A DNA stretch of 5,409 bases from Ruminococcaceae bacterium UBA5423. GTDB taxonomy: Bacteria > Bacillota > Clostridia > Oscillospirales > Acutalibacteraceae. The position numbers and the translations under genes were made by a program. A model generated the notes under the pieces. That model saw only the letters and a program-made list of their open reading frames with translations. It did not search any database and had not been told where the DNA came from. How positions within the stretch are numbered: the first letter of the stretch is position 1; every line of letters begins with the position of its first letter. Below are positions 1-3,871 of this stretch, one piece after another. The DNA lies in NCBI GenBank assembly GCA_002409375.1, contig DHNF01000079.1, positions 1 through 5,409 on the forward strand, written 5' to 3'.

Positions 1-125
1 ACCCACCCCATACCTGCTTTGCCGTATCCGGGGATAACGGCTTTTTTGACAGCTCGTTTTGCTCTACCAGTTGTACGTGCAGATATAGACTTTTTAACAG
101 ACGGTTTTCTAATTCCGTATTTCAT
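1..125 (-). CDS. Short basic phage-associated protein, 3' end outside window
   Basis: The first 41 codons of a minus-strand gene are present; it runs off the left edge. The ATG at 125-123 has an AAGGAGG Shine-Dalgarno 6 nt upstream, so the start is well supported. The visible peptide has 12 Lys/Arg and no acidic residue, beginning MKYGIRKPSVKKS and reaching a Gly-rich PGYGKAGMGW stretch. From memory, small proteins with this kind of start occur in Firmicutes genomes and prophages without a known function; I could not search for them. The charge suggests nucleic-acid or membrane-surface contact, but that is inference. It lies 14 nt after the stop of the exported-protein gene and is probably the last visible member of the repressor operon. 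Its ribosome-binding site is buried in a hairpin (124-140), suggesting translational coupling to the gene before it. Confidence 0.7.
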   Translation of the reverse strand, partial: MKYGIRKPSVKKSISARTTGRAKRAVKKAVIPGYGKAGMGW

Positions 126-140
126 AAGGAACCTCCTTAT
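124..140 (-). promoter_or_regulatory. Hairpin over the ribosome-binding site of the basic protein gene
   Basis: The 7-nt arms ATAAGGA and TCCTTAT (plus strand 124-130 and 134-140) are perfect complements around a 3-nt loop. In the minus-strand mRNA the stem takes up most of the AAGGAGG Shine-Dalgarno and the first two bases of the AUG. The stem starts at the last base of the upstream UGA stop (142-140). A ribosome finishing the exported-protein gene would therefore melt it, as expected for translational coupling. A palindromic SD/start arrangement can arise by chance, so the regulatory reading is inference. Confidence 0.45.
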
Positions 141-790
141 CAAGCTGTTACAAAACTCGTTTCTATTCTTTCGCCGCCGCCGTTAATTACTATTCTATGT
201 TTACCGGAGTTTGTGTTAGCCCCAACTTTCCATGTCCATGTTACATTCCCAGAAGCGTTAGAAGTTTTTTCTTCAAGTCCTTTTGCCTCACTTGCGCCTG
301 AAGTATAAAAAACGGAAATAGTATATGGGGTATTAGGCTTCCCATTTATAGTTAGAGTTGCAGTTTCGTTTACTTTAACAGTATTTTTTGTTACATCAAC
401 AAGTTTAAGTTTTTTGCCATTTAGTGGCTGACCAACGGTTATTACACAGTGATTCACTGCTTGTTGGCCCGGTAGGGTAGTATAAATTGCGGAAGCCGTT
501 CCAGGCTGACCAACAGCTCGTACTTTAAAATAATAAACATCATTTCCTGCTTCAACAACTTTATAACAATTTTCAGTTCTTAAAACCGCACCGTTGCCTG
601 CGACTATTTTTGGATTTGCATTAGTCCCGTGTACTGTAAACTTAAAGGCATATGTTTCATTGCACGGTCTTGTAAAGCCTACTGTAGTGTCGCTTTCGAC
701 GTAGGGTACTGACGCTGCAGATACAATTGGTATACAAGATATCACGACTGTAAGCACCAACATAAGAGCGATTCGTTTGACTTCTTTCAT
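140..790 (-). CDS. Exported protein with two Ig-like beta-sandwich domains (candidate moron)
   Basis: This is a 216-residue protein. The ATG at 790 is preferred to an in-frame ATG at 814 because only 790 has a strong ribosome site (GGAGGAA, about 6 nt upstream). Residues 1-25 form a signal peptide: basic KEVKR, a hydrophobic core, then VSA-A, a good signal peptidase I site. VISC ending at Cys19 also fits a loose lipobox, but the hydrophobic residues after it make lipidation less likely. Residues about 28-118 and 127-216 look like two separate beta-rich domains. The second, with its GKPNTPYTISVFY, TSNASGNVTWTW and SGKHRIVI strands, resembles Ig-like modules at the ends of secreted Firmicutes nucleases and surface proteins. 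Cysteines are at 19, 43, 75 and 115. No catalytic motif is visible. The gene follows immA on the same strand with no clear promoter of its own, so it is probably expressed in the lysogen. A surface role such as superinfection exclusion or host interaction is inference from position. Confidence 0.8.
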   Translation of the reverse strand: MKEVKRIALMLVLTVVISCIPIVSAASVPYVESDTTVGFTRPCNETYAFKFTVHGTNANPKIVAGNGAVLRTENCYKVVEAGNDVYYFKVRAVGQPGTASAIYTTLPGQQAVNHCVITVGQPLNGKKLKLVDVTKNTVKVNETATLTINGKPNTPYTISVFYTSGASEAKGLEEKTSNASGNVTWTWKVGANTNSGKHRIVINGGGERIETSFVTA

Positions 791-807
791 TTCTCTTCCT
801 CCAATAA

Positions 808-836
808 TTGACATATTTTGCTAATATGTCTATAAT
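808..836 (+). promoter_or_regulatory. Perfect-consensus sigma-A promoter, opposite to the flanking genes
   Basis: TTGACA at 808-813 and TATAAT at 831-836 are separated by exactly 17 bp, a 12/12 match to the housekeeping promoter. Predicted start is G843 or A844. No plus-strand gene follows; an intrinsic terminator lies only 42 nt beyond the -10. The promoter sits just upstream of the exported-protein start codon, pointing away from it, and its spacer carries a perfect dyad (810-830), so it looks regulated. Confidence 0.72.
810..830. promoter_or_regulatory. Perfect dyad in the promoter spacer, candidate operator
   Basis: The 8-bp arms GACATATT (810-817) and AATATGTC (823-830) are perfect complements around the 5-bp centre TTGCT. 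The dyad covers the end of the -35 hexamer and nearly all of the spacer, ending one base before the -10, so a bound protein would block RNA polymerase. In the minus-strand transcript it would be a hairpin in the leader of the exported-protein gene, a second possible role. Its core resembles the dyad at 1879-1893, in reverse orientation. Confidence 0.5.
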
Positions 837-842
837 TTATTT

Positions 843-913
843 GAAGGAAATATTCTCTCGGAATTATTACTTCAACACCCACATGCTATTTACGGTAGTA
901 TGTGGGATTTTTT
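843..913 (+). ncRNA. Predicted ~70-nt small RNA antisense to the repressor operon
   Basis: It is defined by the consensus promoter at 808-836 and the terminator at 878-913. The predicted RNA folds into two stem-loops. The first has arms 843-855 and 861-873 (10 of 13 positions paired, loop 856-860 TCTCG); a four-base linker leads to the terminator stem. I see no plausible open reading frame in it. It lies opposite the 121-bp gap between immA and the exported-protein gene, and its 3' end touches the last bases of the immA stop codon. It could pair with the operon mRNA, affect read-through into the exported-protein gene, or act elsewhere. Function and transcription are inferred; structure and signals are seen directly. 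Confidence 0.55.
878..913 (+). terminator. Intrinsic terminator, plus strand
   Basis: The arms 878-888 (CCCACATGCTA) and 896-906 (TAGTATGTGGG) pair over 11 positions with one G-U wobble, loop 889-895, followed by TTTTTT at 908-913. Orientation is clear: on the minus strand the wobble becomes an A-C mismatch and no T-run follows. The T-run overlaps the stop codon of the convergent immA-like gene (914-912). Confidence 0.75.
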
Positions 914-1496
914 ATCCCATAGCAAATTGCACGCTATATGGTAGTGGTGGTACCGCTTGAAATTTTTTTAGAAGACTTTGTTCTTCTAAATCCATACAGT
1001 GCTTATATTTATTGGTAATAGTCTTAATGCGTTTACAAGCCGCTGTGTGTGAAACATGAAAATATTCTGAAATTTCATCAGCAGTAATCCCATCTTGCTT
1101 TTGAGCCAAATCAAGCAAAACAATTTCAGGCATTAATAATTGAGCCGCAAAATAATGAGCTTCAATTTCTTCCTTTTTGTTACCTTGCTTGTGGTTCAAA
1201 TATATGTGACCTATTTCATGCGCAAGAGTCCAGTTTAGTCTTTCGTAATTCATATCGTCTCTAAACAATACAACATACATATTGTCCACAACGATTGTTA
1301 AACCATCAATTAAGACCTCATTGTTGATAAATCTCGACAGTGGGGTTTTTGTTAATCTACAATAGTTTTGAAATGTGTCAAATAAAATCTTTTTATCAAA
1401 TCTTAATTTTCTTACATCAATAAATAAATTGCCTATATTTTGCCTTAACAATAACTTAGTTGCCGTTTTTTCGCATTTATCAAAATTAGGTCTCAA
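912..1496 (-). CDS. ImmA/IrrE-family zinc metalloprotease (probable anti-repressor)
   Basis: This 194-residue protein carries the zinc-protease signature HEIGH at residues 93-97 inside LAHEIGHIYLNH, with the usual downstream acidic ligand in EEIEAHYFAAQLLMP (Glu112 the best candidate). This is the ImmA/IrrE layout (COG2856-type). Known members cleave the repressor encoded beside them, as ImmA does to ImmR in Bacillus ICEBs1, and so start induction. Residues about 138-160 (ITADEISEYFHVSHTAACKRI) look like a helix-turn-helix segment, frequent in this family. The start is a TTG at 1496 with AAGGAGG 10 nt upstream, lying within the last codons of the repressor gene; no ATG is suitably placed. It begins 5 nt after the repressor stop, so the two are co-transcribed and probably translationally linked. 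The neighbouring XRE repressor is the inferred substrate. Confidence 0.9.
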   Translation of the reverse strand: MRPNFDKCEKTATKLLLRQNIGNLFIDVRKLRFDKKILFDTFQNYCRLTKTPLSRFINNEVLIDGLTIVVDNMYVVLFRDDMNYERLNWTLAHEIGHIYLNHKQGNKKEEIEAHYFAAQLLMPEIVLLDLAQKQDGITADEISEYFHVSHTAACKRIKTITNKYKHCMDLEEQSLLKKFQAVPPLPYSVQFAMG

Positions 1497-1501
1497 TACA
1501 A

Positions 1502-1861
1502 CTATTCCTCCTTAGATATTCCCCTTGCTTTTAAATAGACGTCAATAGTGTCTTCAAATGTTTTAATGATCCTGTCTCTCTCTTTGGGTGGAATGTCAGC
1601 TGCTTTACGAGCAAGTAATAATACTTTTCTTTCTGTACTATTTTGTGCAGTGGTTTCATTAGCAATTTGCAGACCCTGTAGATAATCAGATGTAACATTA
1701 AAAAATTCTGCAATTTTTCCAATGTATTTTTTATAGGACTTTGATTTACCACTTTTCCAATCAGTAATAACTTGCTTATTTATACCCAAATAATCAGACA
1801 ATTCTTGTTGCTGGATACCGCGCTCTTCTATAAGTGACAAAATTCTTTCAAGCGTGTTCAC
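1502..1861 (-). CDS. XRE-family (ImmR/cI-like) lysogeny repressor
   Basis: This is a 119-residue DNA-binding protein. Residues about 4-62 form a classic XRE helix-turn-helix: QQELSDYLGINKQVITDWKSG holds the two HTH helices and FFNVTSDYLQG is the usual end of the domain. The C-terminal half (ERKVLLLARKAADIPPKERDRIIKTFEDTIDVYL) is helical and matches the short tail of ImmR-type repressors. It has no LexA/cI autopeptidase domain, so inactivation would depend on the protease gene that follows. The GTG at 1861 is chosen because AAAGGA (1871-1876) sits 9 nt upstream; an in-frame TTG at 1888 has no ribosome site. Transcription is inferred from the promoter at 2050-2078, giving a leader of about 180 nt. 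Likely targets are the repeated motif at 1910-1971 and 2042-2059. Confidence 0.88.
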   Translation of the reverse strand: MNTLERILSLIEERGIQQQELSDYLGINKQVITDWKSGKSKSYKKYIGKIAEFFNVTSDYLQGLQIANETTAQNSTERKVLLLARKAADIPPKERDRIIKTFEDTIDVYLKARGISKEE

Positions 1862-1878
1862 ATGTATGCATCCTTTCA

Positions 1879-1893
1879 AAATTAGCAAAATTT
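1879..1893. promoter_or_regulatory. A/T-rich dyad upstream of the early promoter, related to the 810-830 dyad
   Basis: The arms AAATT and AATTT flank the centre AGCAA. Read on the minus strand it matches 813-827 at 13 of 15 positions, including an identical ATTTTGCTAAT core. It lies about 13 bp upstream of the early promoter -35 and in the leader of the repressor mRNA, just before its ribosome site. A shared regulator is possible, but short A/T-rich matches are weak evidence. Confidence 0.3.
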
Positions 1894-1905
1894 AGAAAAA
1901 TATGC

Positions 1906-1934
1906 TTGACAGTAAGTGATTTGCTTGCTATAAT
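1906..1934 (+). promoter_or_regulatory. Early (lytic) promoter, perfect sigma-A consensus
   Basis: TTGACA at 1906-1911 and TATAAT at 1929-1934 have a 17-bp spacer, a 12/12 match. Predicted start is about 1941, giving a leader of about 177 nt before the Cro-like gene at 2118. The spacer is almost entirely filled by one copy of an 18-bp repeated motif (1910-1927), so repressor bound there would occlude it. It faces the repressor promoter at 2050-2078. Confidence 0.85.
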
Positions 1935-1971
1935 GTGTTTAACAAGTGACAGACAAGCAAATCACATACTG
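1910..1971. promoter_or_regulatory. Inverted pair of 18-bp operator candidates at the early promoter
   Basis: CAGTAAGTGATTTGCTTG at 1910-1927 recurs inverted at 1954-1971 with 17 of 18 positions matching; 26 bp lie between them. The first copy spans the -35/-10 spacer and the second lies about +14 to +31 of the early transcript. Two near-identical sites flanking the -10 and start fit cooperative repressor binding. The pairing is seen directly; recognition by the XRE repressor is inference. In RNA the arms could also pair, though the transcript probably starts after the first copy. Confidence 0.65.
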
Positions 1972-1975
1972 AAAT

Positions 1976-2005
1976 AGACATTCAAAATGGCGGTTCTGAA
2001 TGTCT
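1976..2005. repeat. Stem-loop in the region shared by the two leaders
   Basis: The arms AGACATTCA (1976-1984) and TGAATGTCT (1997-2005) are a perfect 9-bp inverted repeat. A mismatch and two further A-T pairs leave the loop TGGCGG. The structure can form in both the early leader and the repressor leader, which are complementary here. It is followed at 2010-2021 by the 12-bp palindrome TAGAGTACTCTA and then T-rich DNA to 2039, which together could give weak attenuation on the plus strand; the short A/T-containing stem makes that doubtful. Confidence 0.5.
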
Positions 2006-2041
2006 CCAATAGAGTACTCTAAATTATTTTTATTTTTCTAA

Positions 2042-2059
2042 CAGTAAGTAATATACTAT
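2042..2059. promoter_or_regulatory. Third, diverged operator candidate, over the repressor promoter
   Basis: This stretch matches the 1910-1927 motif in the same orientation at 13 of 18 positions, with CAGTAAGT identical. It covers the -10 hexamer and predicted start of the minus-strand repressor promoter. A weaker site at the repressor's own promoter would suit negative autoregulation at high repressor level. A small AGTA-ATA-TACT dyad lies inside it (2047-2057). Confidence 0.45.
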
Positions 2060-2078
2060 ATAACCACTTGTTTGTCAA
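2050..2078 (-). promoter_or_regulatory. Repressor operon promoter
   Basis: Read on the minus strand, TTGACA (2078-2073) and TATATT (2055-2050) have a 17-bp spacer, 11/12 to consensus. Predicted start is about 2043, some 180 nt before the repressor GTG. It fires toward the early promoter, so the two transcripts overlap over roughly 1941-2043. Confidence 0.75.
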
Positions 2079-2089
2079 TAGTATGACAA
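2072..2089. promoter_or_regulatory. Dyad over the repressor-promoter -35
   Basis: TTGTCA (2072-2077) and TGACAA (2084-2089) are perfect inverted arms with a 6-bp centre. They overlap the -35 of the minus-strand promoter. This is a plausible operator for a Cro-like protein, since it is unlike the 18-bp motif, but there is only one copy, so confidence is low. Confidence 0.3.
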
Positions 2090-2117
2090 GAAAAAATCTT
2101 GAAAGGAAGGCTGAAAA

Positions 2118-2336
2118 TTGCGAAAGCAGCATAAACTAACACCCTTTGGTAGGGCAGTAAAGATTAAACTCGCAACCGAGGACAAGACAATCACCAGTTT
2201 GGGAGACAAAATACGTGCAAGAGGAATTACTTGCTATGATGAACAGATTTCAAAATGCTTACGCGGTACTCTACATAATGAGAAAATTTTAAGCGCAGTC
2301 TCCGAAATAATGGGGATAGAAAGGACAAGCACATGA
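2118..2336 (+). CDS. Small Cro-like HTH protein, first early gene
   Basis: This 72-residue protein begins at a TTG with GAAAGGAAGG about 7 nt upstream; no ATG or GTG is available in frame nearby. It is helical and basic: LTPFGRAVKIKLATEDKTITSLGDKIRARG followed by YDEQISKCLRGTLHNEKILSAVSEIMGI reads as a compact helix-turn-helix, the second part carrying the recognition helix and ending like many small XRE/Cro proteins of Firmicutes phages. As first gene of the operon opposing the repressor it is positioned to play the Cro role, repressing the lysogeny promoter or limiting its own; that is inference. Its stop overlaps the next start by 4 nt (ATGA), so the two are coupled. A 5-bp stem-loop (2087-2101) lies just before its ribosome site. 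Confidence 0.8.
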   Translation: MRKQHKLTPFGRAVKIKLATEDKTITSLGDKIRARGITCYDEQISKCLRGTLHNEKILSAVSEIMGIERTST

Positions 2337-3142
2337 ACGAATTATCAGTCGGGAACATCGTCTGTGTGGGCGATATGGAATTTCACAGTATCGAGGGCGG
2401 CTTCGGAAAAGACAAAAAGGCAATGCTCGTTAAAGAAATCGCAGGAATACACAATCAGCCACTCGGAGAAATAAACCGTCGTATCAACGAAAACAGAAAG
2501 CATTTTACTGATGATAAAGATGTTATTGACTTAAAAGGCACAGAATTCGAGGTGGCTCTCACCCATAACGGAATTTACACACAAAACGCAGTTAACCGTT
2601 CAACGAATATTTACATACTCTCTGAACGTGGCTATGCAAAACTCTTAAAAATTATGGACGATGACCTTGCATGGGAAAAGTACGACCAACTTGTGGACGG
2701 ATATTTCCAAATGCGAAAAGTAGTTAGCAGTAATGAAAAACTGGTTTCCACAGTTAAAGCAAATGAGGTAGCTGCTCGCCTTAAAAATGCACAAGCACGT
2801 AAGGCATCGCTCTACGTCAAAATGGCAAATAATAATGCGCTGTCACCAAAATATAAACAGGTGCTGTTGTCCTATGCAACCAAAGAGTTAAACGGAGGAC
2901 AAGCCATCCTACCATTGCCAGAAACGAAGCGCGGATATTCAGCGGGAGAAATAGGAAAAATGTTTGGGCTTTCTGCAAATAAAATCGGCAGAATTGCAAA
3001 TCAGCATAATCTGAAAGTAGACGGTCTTGGAGAACTTAGAAAAGATAAATCAAGAAGTAGTTCGCGCGAAGTTGATACATGGGTTTATTTTGATGAAGCT
3101 ATTCCAATGTTTGAAAAAGTTCTCAATAAGAAATCAGTGTAA
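2333..3142 (+). CDS. ORF6N-domain phage antirepressor
   Basis: This is a 269-residue protein with a two-part layout. Residues about 10-128 match the ORF6N DNA-binding domain (related to KilA-N/Bro proteins): IAGIHNQPLGEINRRINENRKHF, then a VIDL step, and the conserved block NIYILSERGYAKLLKIMDDDLAWEKYDQLVDGYF. A charged helical linker follows (about 130-195). Residues 200-265 (GYSAGEIGKMFGLSANKIGRIANQHNLK...) form a winged-helix C-terminal domain common in phage antirepressors of Clostridia and Negativicutes. Such proteins oppose the lysogenic repressor or control early genes. The ATG at 2333 has AGAAAGGA upstream, and its start overlaps the preceding stop (ATGA). The length is normal and it looks intact. 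Whether it binds DNA, the repressor, or both cannot be decided from sequence. Confidence 0.87.
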   Translation: MNELSVGNIVCVGDMEFHSIEGGFGKDKKAMLVKEIAGIHNQPLGEINRRINENRKHFTDDKDVIDLKGTEFEVALTHNGIYTQNAVNRSTNIYILSERGYAKLLKIMDDDLAWEKYDQLVDGYFQMRKVVSSNEKLVSTVKANEVAARLKNAQARKASLYVKMANNNALSPKYKQVLLSYATKELNGGQAILPLPETKRGYSAGEIGKMFGLSANKIGRIANQHNLKVDGLGELRKDKSRSSSREVDTWVYFDEAIPMFEKVLNKKSV

Positions 3143-3160
3143 AGGAAAGGAGTACCACAA

Positions 3161-3385
3161 TTGAAAGACCTAATCACATCATGGAGTGATGTTCCAATTA
3201 TTATTGACCTACCATTCGCGAGTGACCTGTTAGGGCTTACCGTTGCGCAACTTAAGAAGAAATCACGAAACGGAACATTCCCAGCATTTAAAATTGGGGA
3301 ACGGTCTTGGAGAGTAAAAAAGGACGACCTTTTAAACTGGATTGATAAACATAAAGTTCAACCAAATTTACAAAAAAGGTGGTAA
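3161..3385 (+). CDS. MerR-like helix-turn-helix protein (excisionase-type)
   Basis: This 74-residue protein starts at TTG 3161 with AAAGGAG 8 nt upstream. Residues about 17-66 form the HTH_17/excisionase fold: LPFASDLLGLTVAQLKKKSRNG is the helix-turn-helix, FPAFKIGERSWRVKKDDLLNWI the wing and closing helix. Proteins of this type serve as phage recombination-directionality factors or as small transcription regulators. No integrase is in the window to support an excision role, so excisionase-like is a fold statement. It begins 18 nt after the antirepressor stop and is followed 5 nt later by a zinc-ribbon gene. Its last codon and stop lie in a possible hairpin (3378-3383 with 3394-3399) covering the next ribosome site. 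Confidence 0.83.
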   Translation: MKDLITSWSDVPIIIDLPFASDLLGLTVAQLKKKSRNGTFPAFKIGERSWRVKKDDLLNWIDKHKVQPNLQKRW

Positions 3386-3390
3386 GCCTC

Positions 3391-3537
3391 ATGACCGCCA
3401 AATGCATGCGCTGTAAAAGATATTGGAACATCAGCATATTAAAGCGCATACCAAAACACGGCTACATATGTCCGTACTGCACGGACAAACATAAAAATAA
3501 AAGGAGGAACAAGCTATGCAAACCACATCAAAAATAG
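3391..3537 (+). CDS. 48-residue zinc-ribbon protein
   Basis: The ATG at 3391 has AAGGTGG 8 nt upstream, and the frame closes at TAG 3535-3537. Two CxxC knuckles, C5-M-R-C8 and C27-P-Y-C30, with 18 residues between, give a clear zinc-ribbon. The tail (residues 32-48) is strongly basic, which would suit nucleic-acid binding. Its last 22 nt overlap the following gene in a different frame, and they also contain that gene's Shine-Dalgarno upstream of it. Short zinc ribbons of this kind are frequent in early operons of Firmicutes phages; no specific function is known to me. Confidence 0.72.
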   Translation: MTAKCMRCKRYWNISILKRIPKHGYICPYCTDKHKNKRRNKLCKPHQK

Positions 3538-3659
3538 CTGCTATTTTAGGCACTTGCCTTTTTGTTATTGCGTGTGGAACAGCTAATATTTTAGGCATTT
3601 GCAGTGCCGCAATGCTGACAGGACTTGCAACGCAAGTTGTATGTAGGGGTGATACATAA
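3516..3659 (+). CDS. 47-residue hydrophobic protein, probable membrane peptide
   Basis: The ATG at 3516 follows a near-ideal AAGGAGG (3501-3507) at 8-nt spacing, the best reason to accept so short a gene. Residues about 7-42 are almost uninterruptedly hydrophobic or small, enough for one long or two short membrane helices, with Lys6 and Arg44 flanking. Cysteines occur at 14, 20, 29 and 43. A 15-residue step is repeated: ILGTC (10-14) and ILGIC (25-29), coded by direct repeats 3543-3557 and 3588-3602 that match at 14 of 15 bases. It overlaps the zinc-ribbon gene by 22 nt, and its TAA shares one base with the next ATG. Function unknown; a host-membrane effector is one guess. Confidence 0.62.
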   Translation: MQTTSKIAAILGTCLFVIACGTANILGICSAAMLTGLATQVVCRGDT

Positions 3660-3871
3660 TGGCAGCATTTGATAAATGCCCTGAATACTGTAAAGGCTGT
3701 ATTTACCGGACGCAAGGTAAAACAAGGCTAAACATGTGCCAGTACGCAATGGTTACAGGGCAACTGCGCGGGTGTCCGGCGGACGAGCACTGTACGCGCA
3801 AAACAACAAAAAAGCCGCGTCAGGACGGCAATCCTAAACGCGGCAAAGAAATAACAATAATTAAATTTTAA
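3659..3871 (+). CDS. 70-residue cysteine-rich, probable zinc-binding phage protein
   Basis: The ATG at 3659 overlaps the upstream TAA by one base (TAATG) and has AGGGGTG upstream. Six cysteines lie in the first 45 residues (7, 11, 14, 27, 39, 45), in the pattern CPEYCKGC, then MCQYAMVTGQLRGCP, then HCTRK. I recall this arrangement from small proteins of Clostridia phage early regions; metal binding is likely and the role unknown. The last 25 residues are basic and low in hydrophobic content. They look appended: codons 52-62 coincide with the GC-rich stem of a minus-strand terminator (3808-3844), and the stop codon overlaps the -10 of a minus-strand promoter. The tail sequence may thus be set partly by the antisense signals. 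Confidence 0.75.
   Translation: MAAFDKCPEYCKGCIYRTQGKTRLNMCQYAMVTGQLRGCPADEHCTRKTTKKPRQDGNPKRGKEITIIKF
3808..3844 (-). terminator. Intrinsic terminator on the minus strand, inside a plus-strand gene
   Basis: The outer arms GCCGCGT (3814-3820) and ACGCGGC (3838-3844) form 7 GC-rich pairs; AGGA (3822-3825) and TCCT (3832-3835) add 4 inner pairs around the 6-nt loop 3826-3831. On the minus strand the stem is followed at once by TTTTTT (3813-3808). No T-run exists on the plus side, so it should not stop the early operon but would stop antisense transcription. Confidence 0.65.
3808..3858 (-). ncRNA. Predicted ~50-nt antisense RNA over the cysteine-rich gene's 3' end
   Basis: It is defined by the promoter at 3865-3893 (predicted start A at 3858) and the terminator ending at about 3808. 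The product would be a short 5' tail plus the terminator hairpin. It is complementary to the last coding part of the cysteine-rich gene, within the early operon mRNA. Possible roles are trimming or pausing the early transcript, or acting in trans; none can be shown from sequence. It is weaker than the 843-913 case because the -10 is 5/6 and the RNA is almost only a terminator. Confidence 0.42.

Noticed and set aside
46..74. TTGACA at 46-51 as a plus-strand promoter
   Set aside because: No -10-like hexamer at 16-18 bp, and it lies inside the coding sequence of the basic protein.
791..814. Longer exported protein starting at ATG 814
   Set aside because: No ribosome site precedes it and it would put a polar MSIIGGRE in front of a good signal peptide; the ATG at 790 has GGAGGAA in place.
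791..870. Dedicated minus-strand promoter for the exported-protein gene
   Set aside because: A TTGAAG lies upstream but no acceptable -10 is found at 16-18 bp; read-through from the repressor operon is simpler.
878..913. Terminator of the minus-strand immA transcript
   Set aside because: On the minus strand the stem gains an A-C mismatch and lacks a T-run, so it should not stop that transcript efficiently.
1862..1888. Longer repressor starting at TTG 1888
   Set aside because: No Shine-Dalgarno upstream; AAAGGA at 1871-1876 points to the GTG at 1861.
1987..2022. 11-codon leader peptide in the early leader
   Set aside because: The ATG has no ribosome site and sits in the loop side of a stem-loop; nothing supports translation.
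2010..2039. Intrinsic attenuator (palindrome then T-rich DNA) in the early leader
   Set aside because: The stem would be only about 4 A/T-containing pairs around GTAC and the T stretch is interrupted; too weak to call.
3431..3715. Minus-strand open frame of 94 codons
   Set aside because: It lies opposite three overlapping plus-strand genes with strong ribosome sites and has no site of its own; treated as a shadow.
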